Of a stretch of DNA of 64,000 nt, positions 7,722 to 16,088 are shown one piece after another. The position numbers and the translations under genes were made by a program. This DNA is from Streptomyces lydicus (GTDB lineage Bacteria; Actinomycetota; Actinomycetes; Streptomycetales; Streptomycetaceae). Location: the NCBI RefSeq assembly GCF_001729485.1, contig NZ_CP017157.1, positions 3,906,001 to 3,970,000 of the forward strand, given 5' to 3'. The notes under the pieces are model-generated. The model was not told where the DNA came from. It did no database searches and was given only the letters and a program-made list of their open reading frames with translations. How positions within the stretch are numbered: position 1 is the first letter of the stretch; every line of letters begins with the position of its first letter.

Positions 7722-8504
7722 GTGCACGTCCTGAACGGAATCCAGGTACCCGGCGGAAGCGTATGGAGCGGCCTGGCGTTGATCGTCACCGCCACAGTGG
7801 CCGGGGCCTGGACGGCCCGGCGGAGTACGGGAAAGTCCGGGATGCTGCTGCTTCTTGCCTCCGGACTGCTGCTGACCACCGCGGTCGTCAAAATCCTCCC
7901 CGATGCCTGGCGGGAGGCGCCGGCGGCGGGCCTCTCGGTCTGGGTGGTGACGGGCGTGTCGGCGCTGGGCTACGCGGTCGTCACGGTCTTCACCAGAGAC
8001 GGCTGCGGGTGCGAAGTGGGCCTGGCGCGCCAGGTCGTGGGCGCACACGCGCCCGGCCGTCACCGCGGAACGCGAGGGGCGGTCGGCATGCTGTCCGTGG
8101 GGACGGGCGCGGCGACCGCTCTCACGGTGCACCGCGTGGTGGAGGGCTCGGCCGTGGTGCTGGACCTGTCCGTGCCCGTGGTCGTGGCGCTGGTGGTGGG
8201 CTCCGCCAGCGACGGTCTTGCGCTGGCCACCCTGCTGCAGGAAACCGGGCAACGGCTGGCGCCCTGGCTGGCCGTGGCCTGTGTGAGCCCCGCGGTCGGT
8301 GTCCTCGTCACCGCGGTCCGGCCGCTGCCGCCGCTCGCCCTGCCCCTGGCGCTCGCCCTGGTCGCCGGTGTGATTCTCCGGATCGCCTGGGTCGGCCTGC
8401 GGCTCGCGGCCAAGAAGCACGCGTCGGGCCAGTTGCCACGCTGGCAGATCGTCACCGCGGCCACGGCGCTCACCGTGAGCGCCGCATTCATGATCGCTTA
8501 CTAG
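7722..8504 (+). CDS. ZIP-like integral membrane protein, putative metal transporter
   Basis: 260 residues with about eight hydrophobic segments. The centre has VHRVVEGSAVV, matching the HxxxEG pattern of ZIP TM4, followed by GSASDGLALATLLQ, where the ZIP TM5 histidine is replaced by Ser but the DG is kept. A Cys/His-bearing loop (DGCGCEVGLARQVVGAHAPG) precedes TM4. The GTG start at 7722 lies 5 bases after the CDF stop and uses the GGAGGTAGG ribosome site at the end of that gene. The ZIP assignment rests on the TM4/TM5 pattern only; with one ligand missing, its direction and metal are uncertain. Confidence 0.6.
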   Translation: MHVLNGIQVPGGSVWSGLALIVTATVAGAWTARRSTGKSGMLLLLASGLLLTTAVVKILPDAWREAPAAGLSVWVVTGVSALGYAVVTVFTRDGCGCEVGLARQVVGAHAPGRHRGTRGAVGMLSVGTGAATALTVHRVVEGSAVVLDLSVPVVVALVVGSASDGLALATLLQETGQRLAPWLAVACVSPAVGVLVTAVRPLPPLALPLALALVAGVILRIAWVGLRLAAKKHASGQLPRWQIVTAATALTVSAAFMIAY

Positions 8505-8535
8505 CCGTCGCATCGACCGGAAGAAAGAGATACCC

Positions 8536-9273
8536 ATGGGCGACGAGTGCTGCGACAACAAGGAGCCGCCGACATCGGTGGATGCCGTCTTCCGCCCCGG
8601 CGTCCCGGGACTGTCCAAACCGCTGCTGACCCCGGATGACGTGCACCACAAGCGATTCGCCACGGTGCGTCTGCGCGAGGGGTACGACCTGGCGGAGGTC
8701 GACACCTTCCTGCACGAGGTGGAATCCACCCTGGACCGGCTCTTCCGGGAGATGGCGGCGCTGCGGCAGCAGGCGTGCTCCGCAACCGATCTGACGCAAC
8801 GCAACCAGCTGGGCAATGACCACGCCGAACGGGTCCTCACGCTCGCCGACCGCACCGCCGGCGAAGTCATCACGCAGGCGAGCGCCGAGGCCACGCGCAT
8901 CGTGAGGGAGGCGCAGTCGCGGGCCGAAGCGGTGGAGCGCGAGGCGCACGCGCGGGCGGCGCAGATCGAGCAGGAGGCTCTCGACCGGGTCTCCGTGGTG
9001 CATCAGGACGCCGATACGAAGGAAGCCGAACTGGAGAGCCTGCACCGGGCCCGCAACGAGCTGGAGCGGCAGGCGGAGGCGCTGCGCAGCCTCGTATCGG
9101 ACCACCGCGCGGGTCTCTGGACGGCGCTGGACGGACACTTCGACGCGATCGAGCGCAAGGCCACCGAGGTCCTCCAACCAGCCGGGCTGAACGGCTCCTC
9201 GGCCGAACCCGCACCCACAGCCGGCGTCCACCGGCAGGACGTCACGCCCACCGACGAGCCGAGGACGGACTGA
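8536..9273 (+). CDS. DivIVA-domain coiled-coil protein in a metal-transport operon
   Basis: 245 residues. The DivIVA membrane-curvature domain (about residues 31-70, LTPDDVHHKRF and REGYDLAEVDTFLHEVE) is followed by a long Glu/Arg/Ala-rich coiled coil to about residue 215 and a disordered tail. DivIVA proteins recruit partners to the pole or septum. The unusual part is the extreme N-terminus MGDECCDNKE, whose DECCD motif recurs in the His/Cys-rich peptide encoded 800 bases downstream; the underlying 16 bases are identical at 8541-8556 and 9494-9509. It is 31 bases after the ZIP-like gene, so probably in the same operon. It is unlikely to be the main Wag31/DivIVA, whose neighbours (ftsZ, sepF) are absent. 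Confidence 0.75.
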   Translation: MGDECCDNKEPPTSVDAVFRPGVPGLSKPLLTPDDVHHKRFATVRLREGYDLAEVDTFLHEVESTLDRLFREMAALRQQACSATDLTQRNQLGNDHAERVLTLADRTAGEVITQASAEATRIVREAQSRAEAVEREAHARAAQIEQEALDRVSVVHQDADTKEAELESLHRARNELERQAEALRSLVSDHRAGLWTALDGHFDAIERKATEVLQPAGLNGSSAEPAPTAGVHRQDVTPTDEPRTD

Positions 9274-9362
9274 CACGGCGATGCCCCGAGCCCGACCACC
9301 GCCCTCAACACCCTTACATCCGCAGCCACTTGACCACCAACCGGAGTCGAAGGGACTGTCCC

Positions 9363-9530
9363 ATGGCGCAACACCAGCACTGCCACCAAACCCACGAGGC
9401 CCACACCGACGGCGAGGACTGCCGCAGCGAGCCGCACTCCGCCGCCTGTGACCGGCACGAGAACCACGACCATGCCACGCACGGCGACCACGCCGACGAG
9501 TGCTGCGACGCGGAGACCGGTCAGGGCTGA
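9363..9530 (+). CDS. Small His/Cys-rich metal-binding peptide
   Basis: 55 residues, beginning MAQHQHCHQTHEAHTDG and ending in HGDHADECCDAETGQG, with 12 His and 5 Cys. There is no signal peptide, membrane segment or folded core visible. The composition suggests a cytosolic metal buffer or a metal donor for the neighbouring transporters. GAAGGGA sits 7 bases before the ATG at 9363. It lies between the CDF/ZIP/DivIVA operon and a second cation transporter. It matches no metallothionein family that I recognise, so its function is inferred only from composition and context. Confidence 0.65.
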   Translation: MAQHQHCHQTHEAHTDGEDCRSEPHSAACDRHENHDHATHGDHADECCDAETGQG

Positions 9531-9535
9531 CGAAG

Positions 9536-9773
9536 CCGGCCCACCCCTCCGACCCGGCCGACGAGCCGGGCACCAGCCGTACCCCGCTGTCGAACCACCT
9601 CGCCCACCCGCGCGACTGCGGGCTCGACGTCGGCGTCCCCGTCGGACGCCGCACCCGCCGCGAGCGTGGCCGAGCCCCGCCTCGGCCACGCTCCGGACGA
9701 CCTCCGCGCCGCGGTCGTCGCCGTGGCGGCGGACCGCACGGGTCCGGACGCCGATACGAAGGGCTGTTGCTGA
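9536..9773 (+). pseudogene. Remnant of a CmtR/ArsR-type metalloregulator (5'-truncated, frameshifted)
   Basis: In the frame through 9539, the translation AHPSDPADEPGTSRTPLSNH continues as LAHPRDCGLDVGVPVGRRTR, which is the recognition helix and wing of CmtR-type ArsR regulators. At about 9659 one extra base shifts the frame; the next frame reads ASVAEPRLGHAPDDLRAAVV and ends with DTKGCC and TGA at 9771-9773, the expected regulator C-terminus. The first third of the protein (about 40 residues) is missing, replaced by the end of the His/Cys-rich gene. The surviving TGA overlaps the ATG of the downstream transporter (TGATG), the coupling expected of an intact regulator-transporter pair. It is broken by both truncation and frameshift as seen here; a sequencing error could explain the shift but not the missing 5' part. 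Confidence 0.75.
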
Positions 9774-10504
9774 TGGCCGCGCACGCATCTGCGACACCGT
9801 CCCCGGACCGACAGGCCGTCCTGGCGCGCCGGATCCGGCTACTGGTCGCCGCCACCATCTCGTACAACCTCATCGAGGCCACCGTCGCCCTCACCGCCGG
9901 AACCGTCGCCTCGTCCACCGCACTCATCGGGTTCGGCCTGGACTCCGTCGTCGAGGTCTCCTCCGCCGCCGCGGTGGCCTGGCAGTTCTCCGCCTCCGAG
10001 CCGGCCGTACGCGAAGCACGGGAGAAGACCACCCTGCGCATCATCGCCGTGTCCTTCTTCGCGCTGGCCGCATACGTGACCGTCGAGTCGGCGCGCACGC
10101 TTGCCGGCGCGGGCGAAGCGGACCGCTCGCTCCCGGGCGTCGTGCTCGCCGCGGTGTCCCTCGCGGTCATGCCGTTCCTGTCGGCCGCCCAGCGCCGCGC
10201 CGGTAAGGAACTCGGTTCGGCCTCCGCGGTGGCCGACTCCAAACAGACGCTGCTGTGCACCTATCTCTCGGCGGTGCTGCTGCTCGGACTCGTCGTCAAC
10301 GCGACACTGGGCTGGTCCTGGGCCGACCCGGTCGCCGCCTTGGTGATAGCCGCCGTCGCGGTGAAAGAAGGCCGCGAAGCCTGGCGCGGAGACCACTGCT
10401 GCGCCGTACCGGCCGCCCTGGCCGCACCGGAAAGCGCCACCGCCTCACCGGTTGGGGGAGTCGACGCCTGCGGCTGTCGACCGGGGTGCGACTGCTGCGG
10501 CTGA
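9773..10504 (+). CDS. CDF-like cation transporter with Cys-rich tail (CmtR-partner type)
   Basis: 243 residues with six predicted membrane segments. TM2 carries GLDSVVEVSSAAA (DxxxE) and TM5 VADSKQTLLC, a metal site unlike the HxxxD of zinc CDFs. The C-terminus is RGDHCCAVP and then ACGCRPGCDCCG, a dense thiol cluster that could hand over soft metals. The ATG at 9773 overlaps the stop of the broken CmtR remnant, so the normal translationally coupled arrangement survives without a working regulator. Expression may therefore be unregulated or driven from the upstream operon. The metal is unknown; soft divalent metals such as Cd, Pb or Ni/Co are plausible from the partner family. Confidence 0.75.
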   Translation: MAAHASATPSPDRQAVLARRIRLLVAATISYNLIEATVALTAGTVASSTALIGFGLDSVVEVSSAAAVAWQFSASEPAVREAREKTTLRIIAVSFFALAAYVTVESARTLAGAGEADRSLPGVVLAAVSLAVMPFLSAAQRRAGKELGSASAVADSKQTLLCTYLSAVLLLGLVVNATLGWSWADPVAALVIAAVAVKEGREAWRGDHCCAVPAALAAPESATASPVGGVDACGCRPGCDCCG

Positions 10505-10696
10505 GGCCACCCGGCCGTTCCCGATGACCTCGTGGCGGATCGACGCCCGTCGCGGCTGGTGGTAGGCGGCACCGCGGTGGAGCAACCTTCGCGAGGGCCG
10601 CGCGGTCTTGCCGGGTGCCGAGGGCGGGGCGGGGCCCGTGCGGACCACCGGCAGGGGGCGGAAGACGACATGTCGAGTGCCTGAGTGAGGGTGGAG

Positions 10697-11080
10697 ATGA
10701 CGGATCTGAACACCGTGGTGACGTGGGTCGACGTACGCGAGAGGCTGCCTCGCAGCGGACTACCGGTGGCAGCAGCGATCACGGGCCGGTACCCGGCTGA
10801 CCGCGCCACGGCGTCCGACTCGGCGTCGGGTGAGGAATTCTGGCTGGTGCGGCCGATGTACTTCACGACGCTGCACCGGAGCGAGGACGGGACGGAGCAC
10901 CGGGACTGCTTCGTCGACTCCGACGGGATCGTCCGGTTGCCCCACGGCCGCGCCAGCGCAGAAACCGTGACGCACTGGGCTGAGCTGCCCACGCTGCCGG
11001 CAGGGACGACGCATGTCCTCCTCGGGGAAGACGTGCAGCCGGCCCTTCACGACGCGTGGGGCGCTCGTCCCCTCACCTGA
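10697..11080 (+). CDS. DUF551-like small protein
   Basis: 127 residues. The start VVTWVDVRERLPRSGLPVAA and the end VTHWAELPTLPAG match the two conserved blocks of DUF551 (W-x-V-x-x-R-L-P and V-T-H-W-x-x-L-P), a domain best known from phage and plasmid proteins of unknown function. The middle (EEFWLVRPMYFTTLHRSEDG) is beta-rich. The ATG at 10697 follows AGGG at suitable distance; a GTG at 10685 is an alternative. It stands alone, and no other phage genes are nearby. Confidence 0.6.
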   Translation: MTDLNTVVTWVDVRERLPRSGLPVAAAITGRYPADRATASDSASGEEFWLVRPMYFTTLHRSEDGTEHRDCFVDSDGIVRLPHGRASAETVTHWAELPTLPAGTTHVLLGEDVQPALHDAWGARPLT

Positions 11081-11439
11081 ACCTGACCCGTCCCCCCGCT
11101 CGGACGCCTGACGCGAGGGTCCGGTGGACGGTGGTGTCACCGGCGAAGCGGCCCAGGCGGGAGATGCCCCGCCGTTAGGCGATGGTGCCGACGTGGTCGT
11201 TGCGCTGCACGACGGAGAACTACCTGCGCGCGCATCCGCACCGGGAATCGGTCTTGTGGCGGTAGGCCATCTTCTTCAAGCGTCAGCGCTCGGCGGAGGT
11301 CGGGGCTATCGGGCGGGCAGCGGCAACGGGCAAGGCAGGAAGACCGATCGGGAGAAGTGGATCAAGGCTGGTCGTAGCCAGCCGTGTCGACTCCTGGCCC
11401 CTCGTCACCAACAGTCCAGGTCGTCGGTCACGCCTCAGC
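11081..11439. other. Gene-free stretch between the DUF551-like and GNAT genes
   Basis: No frame here has a convincing protein, ribosome site or family motif. Both flanking genes end into it (convergent), but I see no strong hairpin. GC content and codon-like periodicity are weak, so a decayed gene is possible and cannot be named. Confidence 0.4.
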
Positions 11440-11904
11440 TCATCGGGCTTCCAGCAGCTCAGCCGACGCCTCAAACCCGGCCCGTCGGTAGAGGGGGACG
11501 CTGCGGTCGGACGGCCAGACGATGAGAACGTCCATGCCGGTGTTCTGAGCTCGCGTCTTCAGCTCCGCGAGCAGGGCACCACCGAACCCACGATTGCGGT
11601 ACTCAGGAACCACGTAGAAGTTCGTCACATACCCGATGGGAGTGGCGTCTTCGTAGGGCTCCGGCACCCTTTCCACGAGGTGGAGGAAGACGTGACCGCA
11701 GATCTCTTCCCCGTTCTCAACCACCCAGGCCAACCAGCGTCCGCTGTCGAGCCGCTCCCGGATCCACTGCTCGGCCTGTTTCACGGACCGGACCGGAGTG
11801 GAGAGATCTCCTTCGTGGTCCTCTTGCTTGAATGCCCAGCGCAGTCGGGCCAGGACGGGAGCATCAGCGGCGCAGGCTTGGCGCACGTGGAAGTCTGAGG
11901 TCAT
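11440..11904 (-). CDS. GNAT-family N-acetyltransferase
   Basis: 154 residues. The fold is visible in order: N-terminal VRQACAADAPVLARLRW, strand 4 IGYVTNFYVVPEYRNRGFGG with the acetyl-CoA pyrophosphate loop (RNRGFGGAL), and the C-terminal SVPLYRRAGFEAS. These enzymes acetylate amines of small molecules or proteins; the acceptor is unknown. The start at 11904 (MTSDFHVRQ) is used because GGGAG lies about 9 bases ahead; an ATG at 11922 is possible. It is a single gene with no operon partner. Confidence 0.88.
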   Translation of the reverse strand: MTSDFHVRQACAADAPVLARLRWAFKQEDHEGDLSTPVRSVKQAEQWIRERLDSGRWLAWVVENGEEICGHVFLHLVERVPEPYEDATPIGYVTNFYVVPEYRNRGFGGALLAELKTRAQNTGMDVLIVWPSDRSVPLYRRAGFEASAELLEAR

Positions 11905-12214
11905 CCGGTGAGTCTCCCGCATCGCGATTCCGTTTCGCTTCCCTTTTCCCGGGGCCTGGCGTCACTCCAGCAGGCGAGTTGGCGCCCGCACCAGCCAGAC
12001 GCCTGATGCGACGCCACGCACCAGACCAGCTCCCGAGTCGGCCCCCGAAGGACTTCCGGAGCCAACCACTGAGAACCGCGGGCGCTTCGCCTTATCCGGA
12101 TCGGGAGGCGACCCTCCGCTCCCGGCAAGTGGTTGCCGCGGTTCCGCCGGCGGCCTCGTCCCCGGCACCGAGATACCGGCGGCAACTTGGTTCGAGTGCC
12201 CGGGGTGTGTTCGC

Positions 12215-13360
12215 ATGGAGGCGATGCTCTCCAACGAACCTTCCGCAGACTCCACGGCGCGGGTACCGGCGAGCCGTGCTGCCCAGCACGGCCCGGCCAC
12301 GGACAACCAGGACCCGGACCGGCCGTCGGCCCAGGGCAACACCGCCGGCGCCGACCCCGGTACAGGCACCGGTAGCGCCACTGCCACTGACAACACGATT
12401 ACCGGCGACAAACAGGAGCACGCGCGGGCCGGGCGCAAGTCGCGCCGGATCGTGCGGCGGACCGTGAAGGTGGTCGTCGCGCTGGCCGTCGTTCTTGCGT
12501 TCCTTGCGCTGGGTGACCGGTGGGCCGTGCTCTACGCGGAGAACCTGGCGGCGCAGCAGGTGCACAAGGCGCTGAAGCTGCACGCGGAGCCCGAGGTGCA
12601 TATCGACAGCTTCCCGTTCATCGGGCAGGTGCTCACGGGCAACGTCGACCACGTCGAGGTCGACGTCCCCGATGTCGACGCCGGGCCGGTCTCCGTCGCT
12701 CAGGTGAAGGGGACGGCCGACGACATCCGGATCGTCGGCAGCCTGCCGTCCTCGGTCAAGGGTGCGGTGCTGAGCCGGGTGCGCGGTGACATCCTGCTGG
12801 ACTTCAAGGACCTGAACCGCGAAGTCGGCGCGTCACAGGTTCACTTGATGCCCGGCCCCGGGAAGAACACGGTGCTGGCCCGCGGCGACCTGCCGGTGGG
12901 CGGCAAGCAGGCCCAAATCAGGGGGCGTGCGCGGTTGCAGCGGACCGGGGAACGCAGCCTGCGCATGACCGTGCAGGACACGCGCGTGGTGGTGCCCGGC
13001 CTGCTCACGTACGTACCGGGCAAGGGCGGTGGCTTGCAGCTGACTGCACCCGTCGCCGGCAAGATGGACGAGGGTGAGCTGCAACAGGCGACCGGGAAGC
13101 ACGTCCTTCCGCAGCAGATGATGCAGGGCCGCGTGCTGGACACCCTCGTGGACCATCCTTCGCTGCTCAAGCCCACCGGCATCGATCCCTCGCTCATCCA
13201 GGGCCTGCAGAAGCTCCGGGAGCCGAAGGTCGCGCAGCAGATGGAGTTCTCCGCCCATCTGCCGGACAACCTGCCGGGCGACATACGGTTGCGCAACATC
13301 TCCGTGACGAAGAACGGCATTCGGGCGCAGCTGACCGGCAAGGATGTACCGGTGGGCTGA
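12215..13360 (+). CDS. LmeA-like phospholipid-binding membrane-anchored protein (DUF2993)
   Basis: 381 residues. About 75 residues of low-complexity Ala/Asp/Gly/Thr cytosolic tail are followed by a basic patch (RKSRRIVRRT), one transmembrane segment (about 86-104) and a large outside domain with the DUF2993 features LKLHAEPEVHIDSFPFIGQV and VDHVEVDVPDVD. LmeA of mycobacteria binds phospholipid and supports mannan/lipomannan elongation; DUF2993 proteins are common in Streptomyces without an assigned role. The ATG at 12215 is followed by another in-frame ATG three codons on, so the exact start is open. The PHP hydrolase downstream is on the same strand 59 bases away. Confidence 0.78.
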   Translation: MEAMLSNEPSADSTARVPASRAAQHGPATDNQDPDRPSAQGNTAGADPGTGTGSATATDNTITGDKQEHARAGRKSRRIVRRTVKVVVALAVVLAFLALGDRWAVLYAENLAAQQVHKALKLHAEPEVHIDSFPFIGQVLTGNVDHVEVDVPDVDAGPVSVAQVKGTADDIRIVGSLPSSVKGAVLSRVRGDILLDFKDLNREVGASQVHLMPGPGKNTVLARGDLPVGGKQAQIRGRARLQRTGERSLRMTVQDTRVVVPGLLTYVPGKGGGLQLTAPVAGKMDEGELQQATGKHVLPQQMMQGRVLDTLVDHPSLLKPTGIDPSLIQGLQKLREPKVAQQMEFSAHLPDNLPGDIRLRNISVTKNGIRAQLTGKDVPVG

Positions 13361-13419
13361 GACGACCACGCGGGCGCGGGCGCCGTCACGCGCCTCGACA
13401 GGTCTATGAGGGGAGAGCC

Positions 13420-14412
13420 TTGTCGAGCTTGAGCTTCCCGTCGGTACGGGCGGTCGGACGCGGGGCGGCCTGGTACCGCGGTGATTGCCATGTCCACTCC
13501 GTGCGCTCGCGCGGCGGAGAACTCACCCCCGAGGAGTTGGCGCTCCGAGCCCGCGCCGCCGGGCTCGACTTCCTCGCGACGACAGAGCACGGATCTGCTG
13601 CGGAACCCGGTGCGTGGGGGCATCTGGCTGCCGATGACTTCTTGATCGTTCTCGGTGAGGAAGTGACCACGAAGACCGGGCACTGGCTCGCGCTCGGCAT
13701 CAGCCCCGGCCAGGTCGTCGACGGTGACCATGGCGTCAGAGACGGGCTGATCGATCACTGCCTGGACCAGGTCCATCGAGTGGGGGGCCTGTGCGTGGCG
13801 GCGCACCCGCACGCGCCCTATCCATCGGGCGCCTTCATGTACTCCTTCCAGGGCTTTGACGTGGTGGAGGTGTGGAACGGGCTGTGGACGTCGGACCGGC
13901 CCTGGAATGCTGACAACGAGGCGGCCCTGGCCGAATGGGGGCGGAGCCTGGCAGCCGACCTCCGGACGGGTGCGTGGCGGCCGGCGATGGGCAACAGCGA
14001 CACGCACTTGGAGGGACAGATCGGCATCCCTCACACCGTGGTCTTCGCCGAGGAGCTGAGTACGGAGGCGATCCTGGCCGGAATCCGCTCGGGCCGGAGC
14101 TGGATCGCCGAGTCGGCGGCCGTGGAGGTGTCGTTCACGGCCCATGTGGAGAGCCGCATCGCCGGAGTGGGAGAACGCCTCGCAACCCATGGTGCGCAAG
14201 TCGAAGTGCGCGCAGCAGTAAGGGGTGTGCCGGCGGCGACCGTCAGCTTCCACACCGAACGAGGGAAGGCGCACCGCGTCGCCCTTCCCGGTGACGGAAC
14301 AGGCGTGGTGCAGTGGCACACGACGGCGGAGGACTCGGCGTTCGTCCGCATCGAGGTCCGCCATCCCGACGGGACCGTCGCCGCACTCACCAACCCGATC
14401 ATCCTGACCTGA
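13420..14412 (+). CDS. CehA/McbA-family PHP-domain metallohydrolase
   Basis: 330 residues. PHP metal-binding motifs appear in order: GDCHVHSVRS (HxH), TTEHGS, the histidines of AAHPHAP, and the C-terminal NSDTHLEG. The family hydrolyses phosphoesters or carbamate esters using two or three divalent metals. The last 90 residues form a separate beta domain (VEVSFTAHVESRIAG to the end) common in this subfamily. The TTG start at 13420 has GGGGAGAG just ahead. There is no signal peptide, so it should be cytosolic. The natural substrate is unknown. Confidence 0.82.
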   Translation: MSSLSFPSVRAVGRGAAWYRGDCHVHSVRSRGGELTPEELALRARAAGLDFLATTEHGSAAEPGAWGHLAADDFLIVLGEEVTTKTGHWLALGISPGQVVDGDHGVRDGLIDHCLDQVHRVGGLCVAAHPHAPYPSGAFMYSFQGFDVVEVWNGLWTSDRPWNADNEAALAEWGRSLAADLRTGAWRPAMGNSDTHLEGQIGIPHTVVFAEELSTEAILAGIRSGRSWIAESAAVEVSFTAHVESRIAGVGERLATHGAQVEVRAAVRGVPAATVSFHTERGKAHRVALPGDGTGVVQWHTTAEDSAFVRIEVRHPDGTVAALTNPIILT

Positions 14413-14886
14413 CTGATCGGTTACGCGTGCGGTGCGCGGGTCCGGCCACACCCCGTCGGACCACACACCGGGTGCGCCACCGACGCACCGTTCGCCGACT
14501 CCCGCGCCGGCTCACGCTCCGGTCCCCGCTGCTGTACCCGCTCCTTGGCGCCGGCCTCCGCCGACCTGGTCAGCCGTCAGTTCAACGCTGCGCTGCCCGT
14601 GATCGGCGTCTTGCGCACCGAAGTGAGGTACGGCCACTATCTGGAGGTGACTGCCACCGGCACCACCACAGCTGGCCTGGAACGCGCCCCGGCGGTCATC
14701 CGCTGCAAGACCGCCGGGTACCGCGCGGAGCACCCCCGCCATCTTCCTCACCCCGGCCGCGCTATCCGGCACAACCGCACCGGCGGAGCTGCCGTCACAC
14801 GCTCCCTCCTCGCCCATGAACCCTGACCGCGGTCGGAACGACGCGTCGAGCGGTGGACAGCGCCACGACACCTCTGGAGGGTGTTC
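14413..14886. other. Gene-free stretch with only weak coding remnants
   Basis: A frame at 14545-14826 (MAPASADLVSRQFNAALP onward) stays open for 93 codons but has no ribosome site and no clear family; its DLVSRQFNA segment faintly recalls IS3-type transposases but no DDE residues follow. The opposite strand is open by GC bias only. I regard the stretch as intergenic, possibly holding a decayed gene. Confidence 0.4.
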
Positions 14887-15438
14887 ATGGGCATGCGACA
14901 GGGGGCGCGGGCGAGGGTGGACCGGTTCCCTGACCCGCTCGTGGTCCGGCAGCGGCGTGGTCCGGTGCCGGACAGCCTCGCACGGCTGGCTGACGGCCTC
15001 GCCGACCACGCGTGCCGGCAGAGGCCGGCACGGCTGACCATGGGACCGCCCGGGCACCCCGCTCTGGACGGGGCACGGGTCGTGACCGCCACCGACTACC
15101 GGCCGTACGAGTCACCGGGGATCCCCAGCTCGCCGGACGGCGACCGTCTCTGCGCGGAGTTCATGGAGGCGCTGCTCAGCGACGAGGTCACCAAGAGCAT
15201 CCAGGAGAGCGGGCCGATGGCGATACTGGCCGCCACGGACGCGATCCGGCAGATCCTGGCCGGTCCCGACAGCCCTGTGGGGCACCGGCTGGTCGCGCTC
15301 GCGGCTGCCATTCCCGCCAAGGGTGGCGAGGCCGGACCGATCATCGCCGAGTACACCGCGCGGCACGCTATGGACGAAACCCAGGCCACCTTGATGGCAC
15401 TTCGTGACTACTGGGGCCCACCGCCCGCTGGCGCCTGA
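14887..15438 (+). CDS. Hypothetical protein
   Basis: 183 residues. The N-terminal 70 residues are Arg/Pro-rich and look disordered; from about residue 75 on there is a predicted helical domain (DRLCAEFMEALLSDEVTKSI to the end) with alternating hydrophobic positions and no metal or nucleotide motif. The ATG at 14887 is preceded by GGAGGG at 5 bases, a good ribosome site, which is the main reason for accepting the gene. No membrane or signal segment is present. I do not recognise the family. Confidence 0.5.
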   Translation: MGMRQGARARVDRFPDPLVVRQRRGPVPDSLARLADGLADHACRQRPARLTMGPPGHPALDGARVVTATDYRPYESPGIPSSPDGDRLCAEFMEALLSDEVTKSIQESGPMAILAATDAIRQILAGPDSPVGHRLVALAAAIPAKGGEAGPIIAEYTARHAMDETQATLMALRDYWGPPPAGA

Positions 15439-16088
15439 GGCACCTGCCCGGCCATCACCGGACCCGCCCCGTCCTGGGAGCGTCCATCGGACCGGGCGAA
15501 CTCCGGATGCGGCTCACACCTCGGTAGCGGCCCTGTCGCCCTCGCCGTTGACCGTACGGGGGAAGTTCCCCGGCACGATGATCGAAGCTTGCGCACCCCT
15601 GGCGCCGACCGGCATCTGAATTGCGATCAACTCTCGCTCGGTCGAGAGCGACACGTCGCTGCCGCATATTCTTTCGAGCGCCATTCTCCGGGAACTCGGG
15701 GATTATCCGCGGATCCTGATGGATGTCAGGGTTCCGCTGGTGGCGGCGAGACTTCAACGCATAGAATATCGCGCGCTGCTCGCGAGGGTGGCCGGTGAGG
15801 TCGGCGGTGGGGGCGGGGACAGCGTGATTGAGCTGCAAATGCACTCAATGCAGGGCGATATCGCCTGGGGTTCTGAACGCGCGTTCGCTTTTCCTGGCCT
15901 GCGGCACTTACGACTCGTCGGTAATATCGCCAAGAGATCATCACGAGGCGGTCCACGCGACAGCAGTGGGCCCTTTTTCTTTTCCGTGGGGTCCGCGACC
16001 GGCTGCCGCTCCGGGAGCCACGAAGTCGACCTGCGGCGAGAAGCGGGCGCTTCGTTTTCAAGACAAGAGAAGTGTGGAGTGTGATGCC
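15439..16088. other. Long, AT-richer upstream region of the surface-protein gene
   Basis: Around 15600-15990 the base composition is clearly less GC-rich than the flanking genes (for example GCATATTCTTTCGAG, GTAATATCGCC, CCCTTTTTCTTTTCC). It holds a small hairpin CTCTCG/CGAGAG (15631-15648), two perfect 12-bp palindromes (separate entry), and a T-rich run at 15971-15983 after the short hairpin CCAC/GTGG. No frame looks like a real gene; an open frame at 15719-16084 has no ribosome site. It reads as a large control or leader region. Confidence 0.55.
15854..15886. promoter_or_regulatory. Paired 12-bp palindromes, probable tandem operator
   Basis: GGCGATATCGCC (15854-15865) and GAACGCGCGTTC (15875-15886) are each perfect palindromes. 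Their centres are 21 bp apart, close to two helical turns, so two dimeric regulators would bind the same face. They lie about 200 bases ahead of the GTG of the LAXTG surface protein. The sequences differ from each other, so one or two different proteins could be involved; no regulator is identified. Confidence 0.45.

Noticed and set aside
11124..11525. Open frame of 133 codons in the gap before the GNAT gene
   Set aside because: Its sequence has no domain character, it overlaps the GNAT 3' end antisense, and no ribosome site is present.
14545..14826. Possible IS3-type transposase remnant (DLVSRQFNA)
   Set aside because: Only nine residues look similar; no DDE residues, no inverted repeats or target duplication are visible nearby.
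15719..16084. Open frame of 121 codons ahead of the surface-protein gene
   Set aside because: No ribosome site, odd composition and it runs through the palindromes and T-rich tract; more likely leader DNA.
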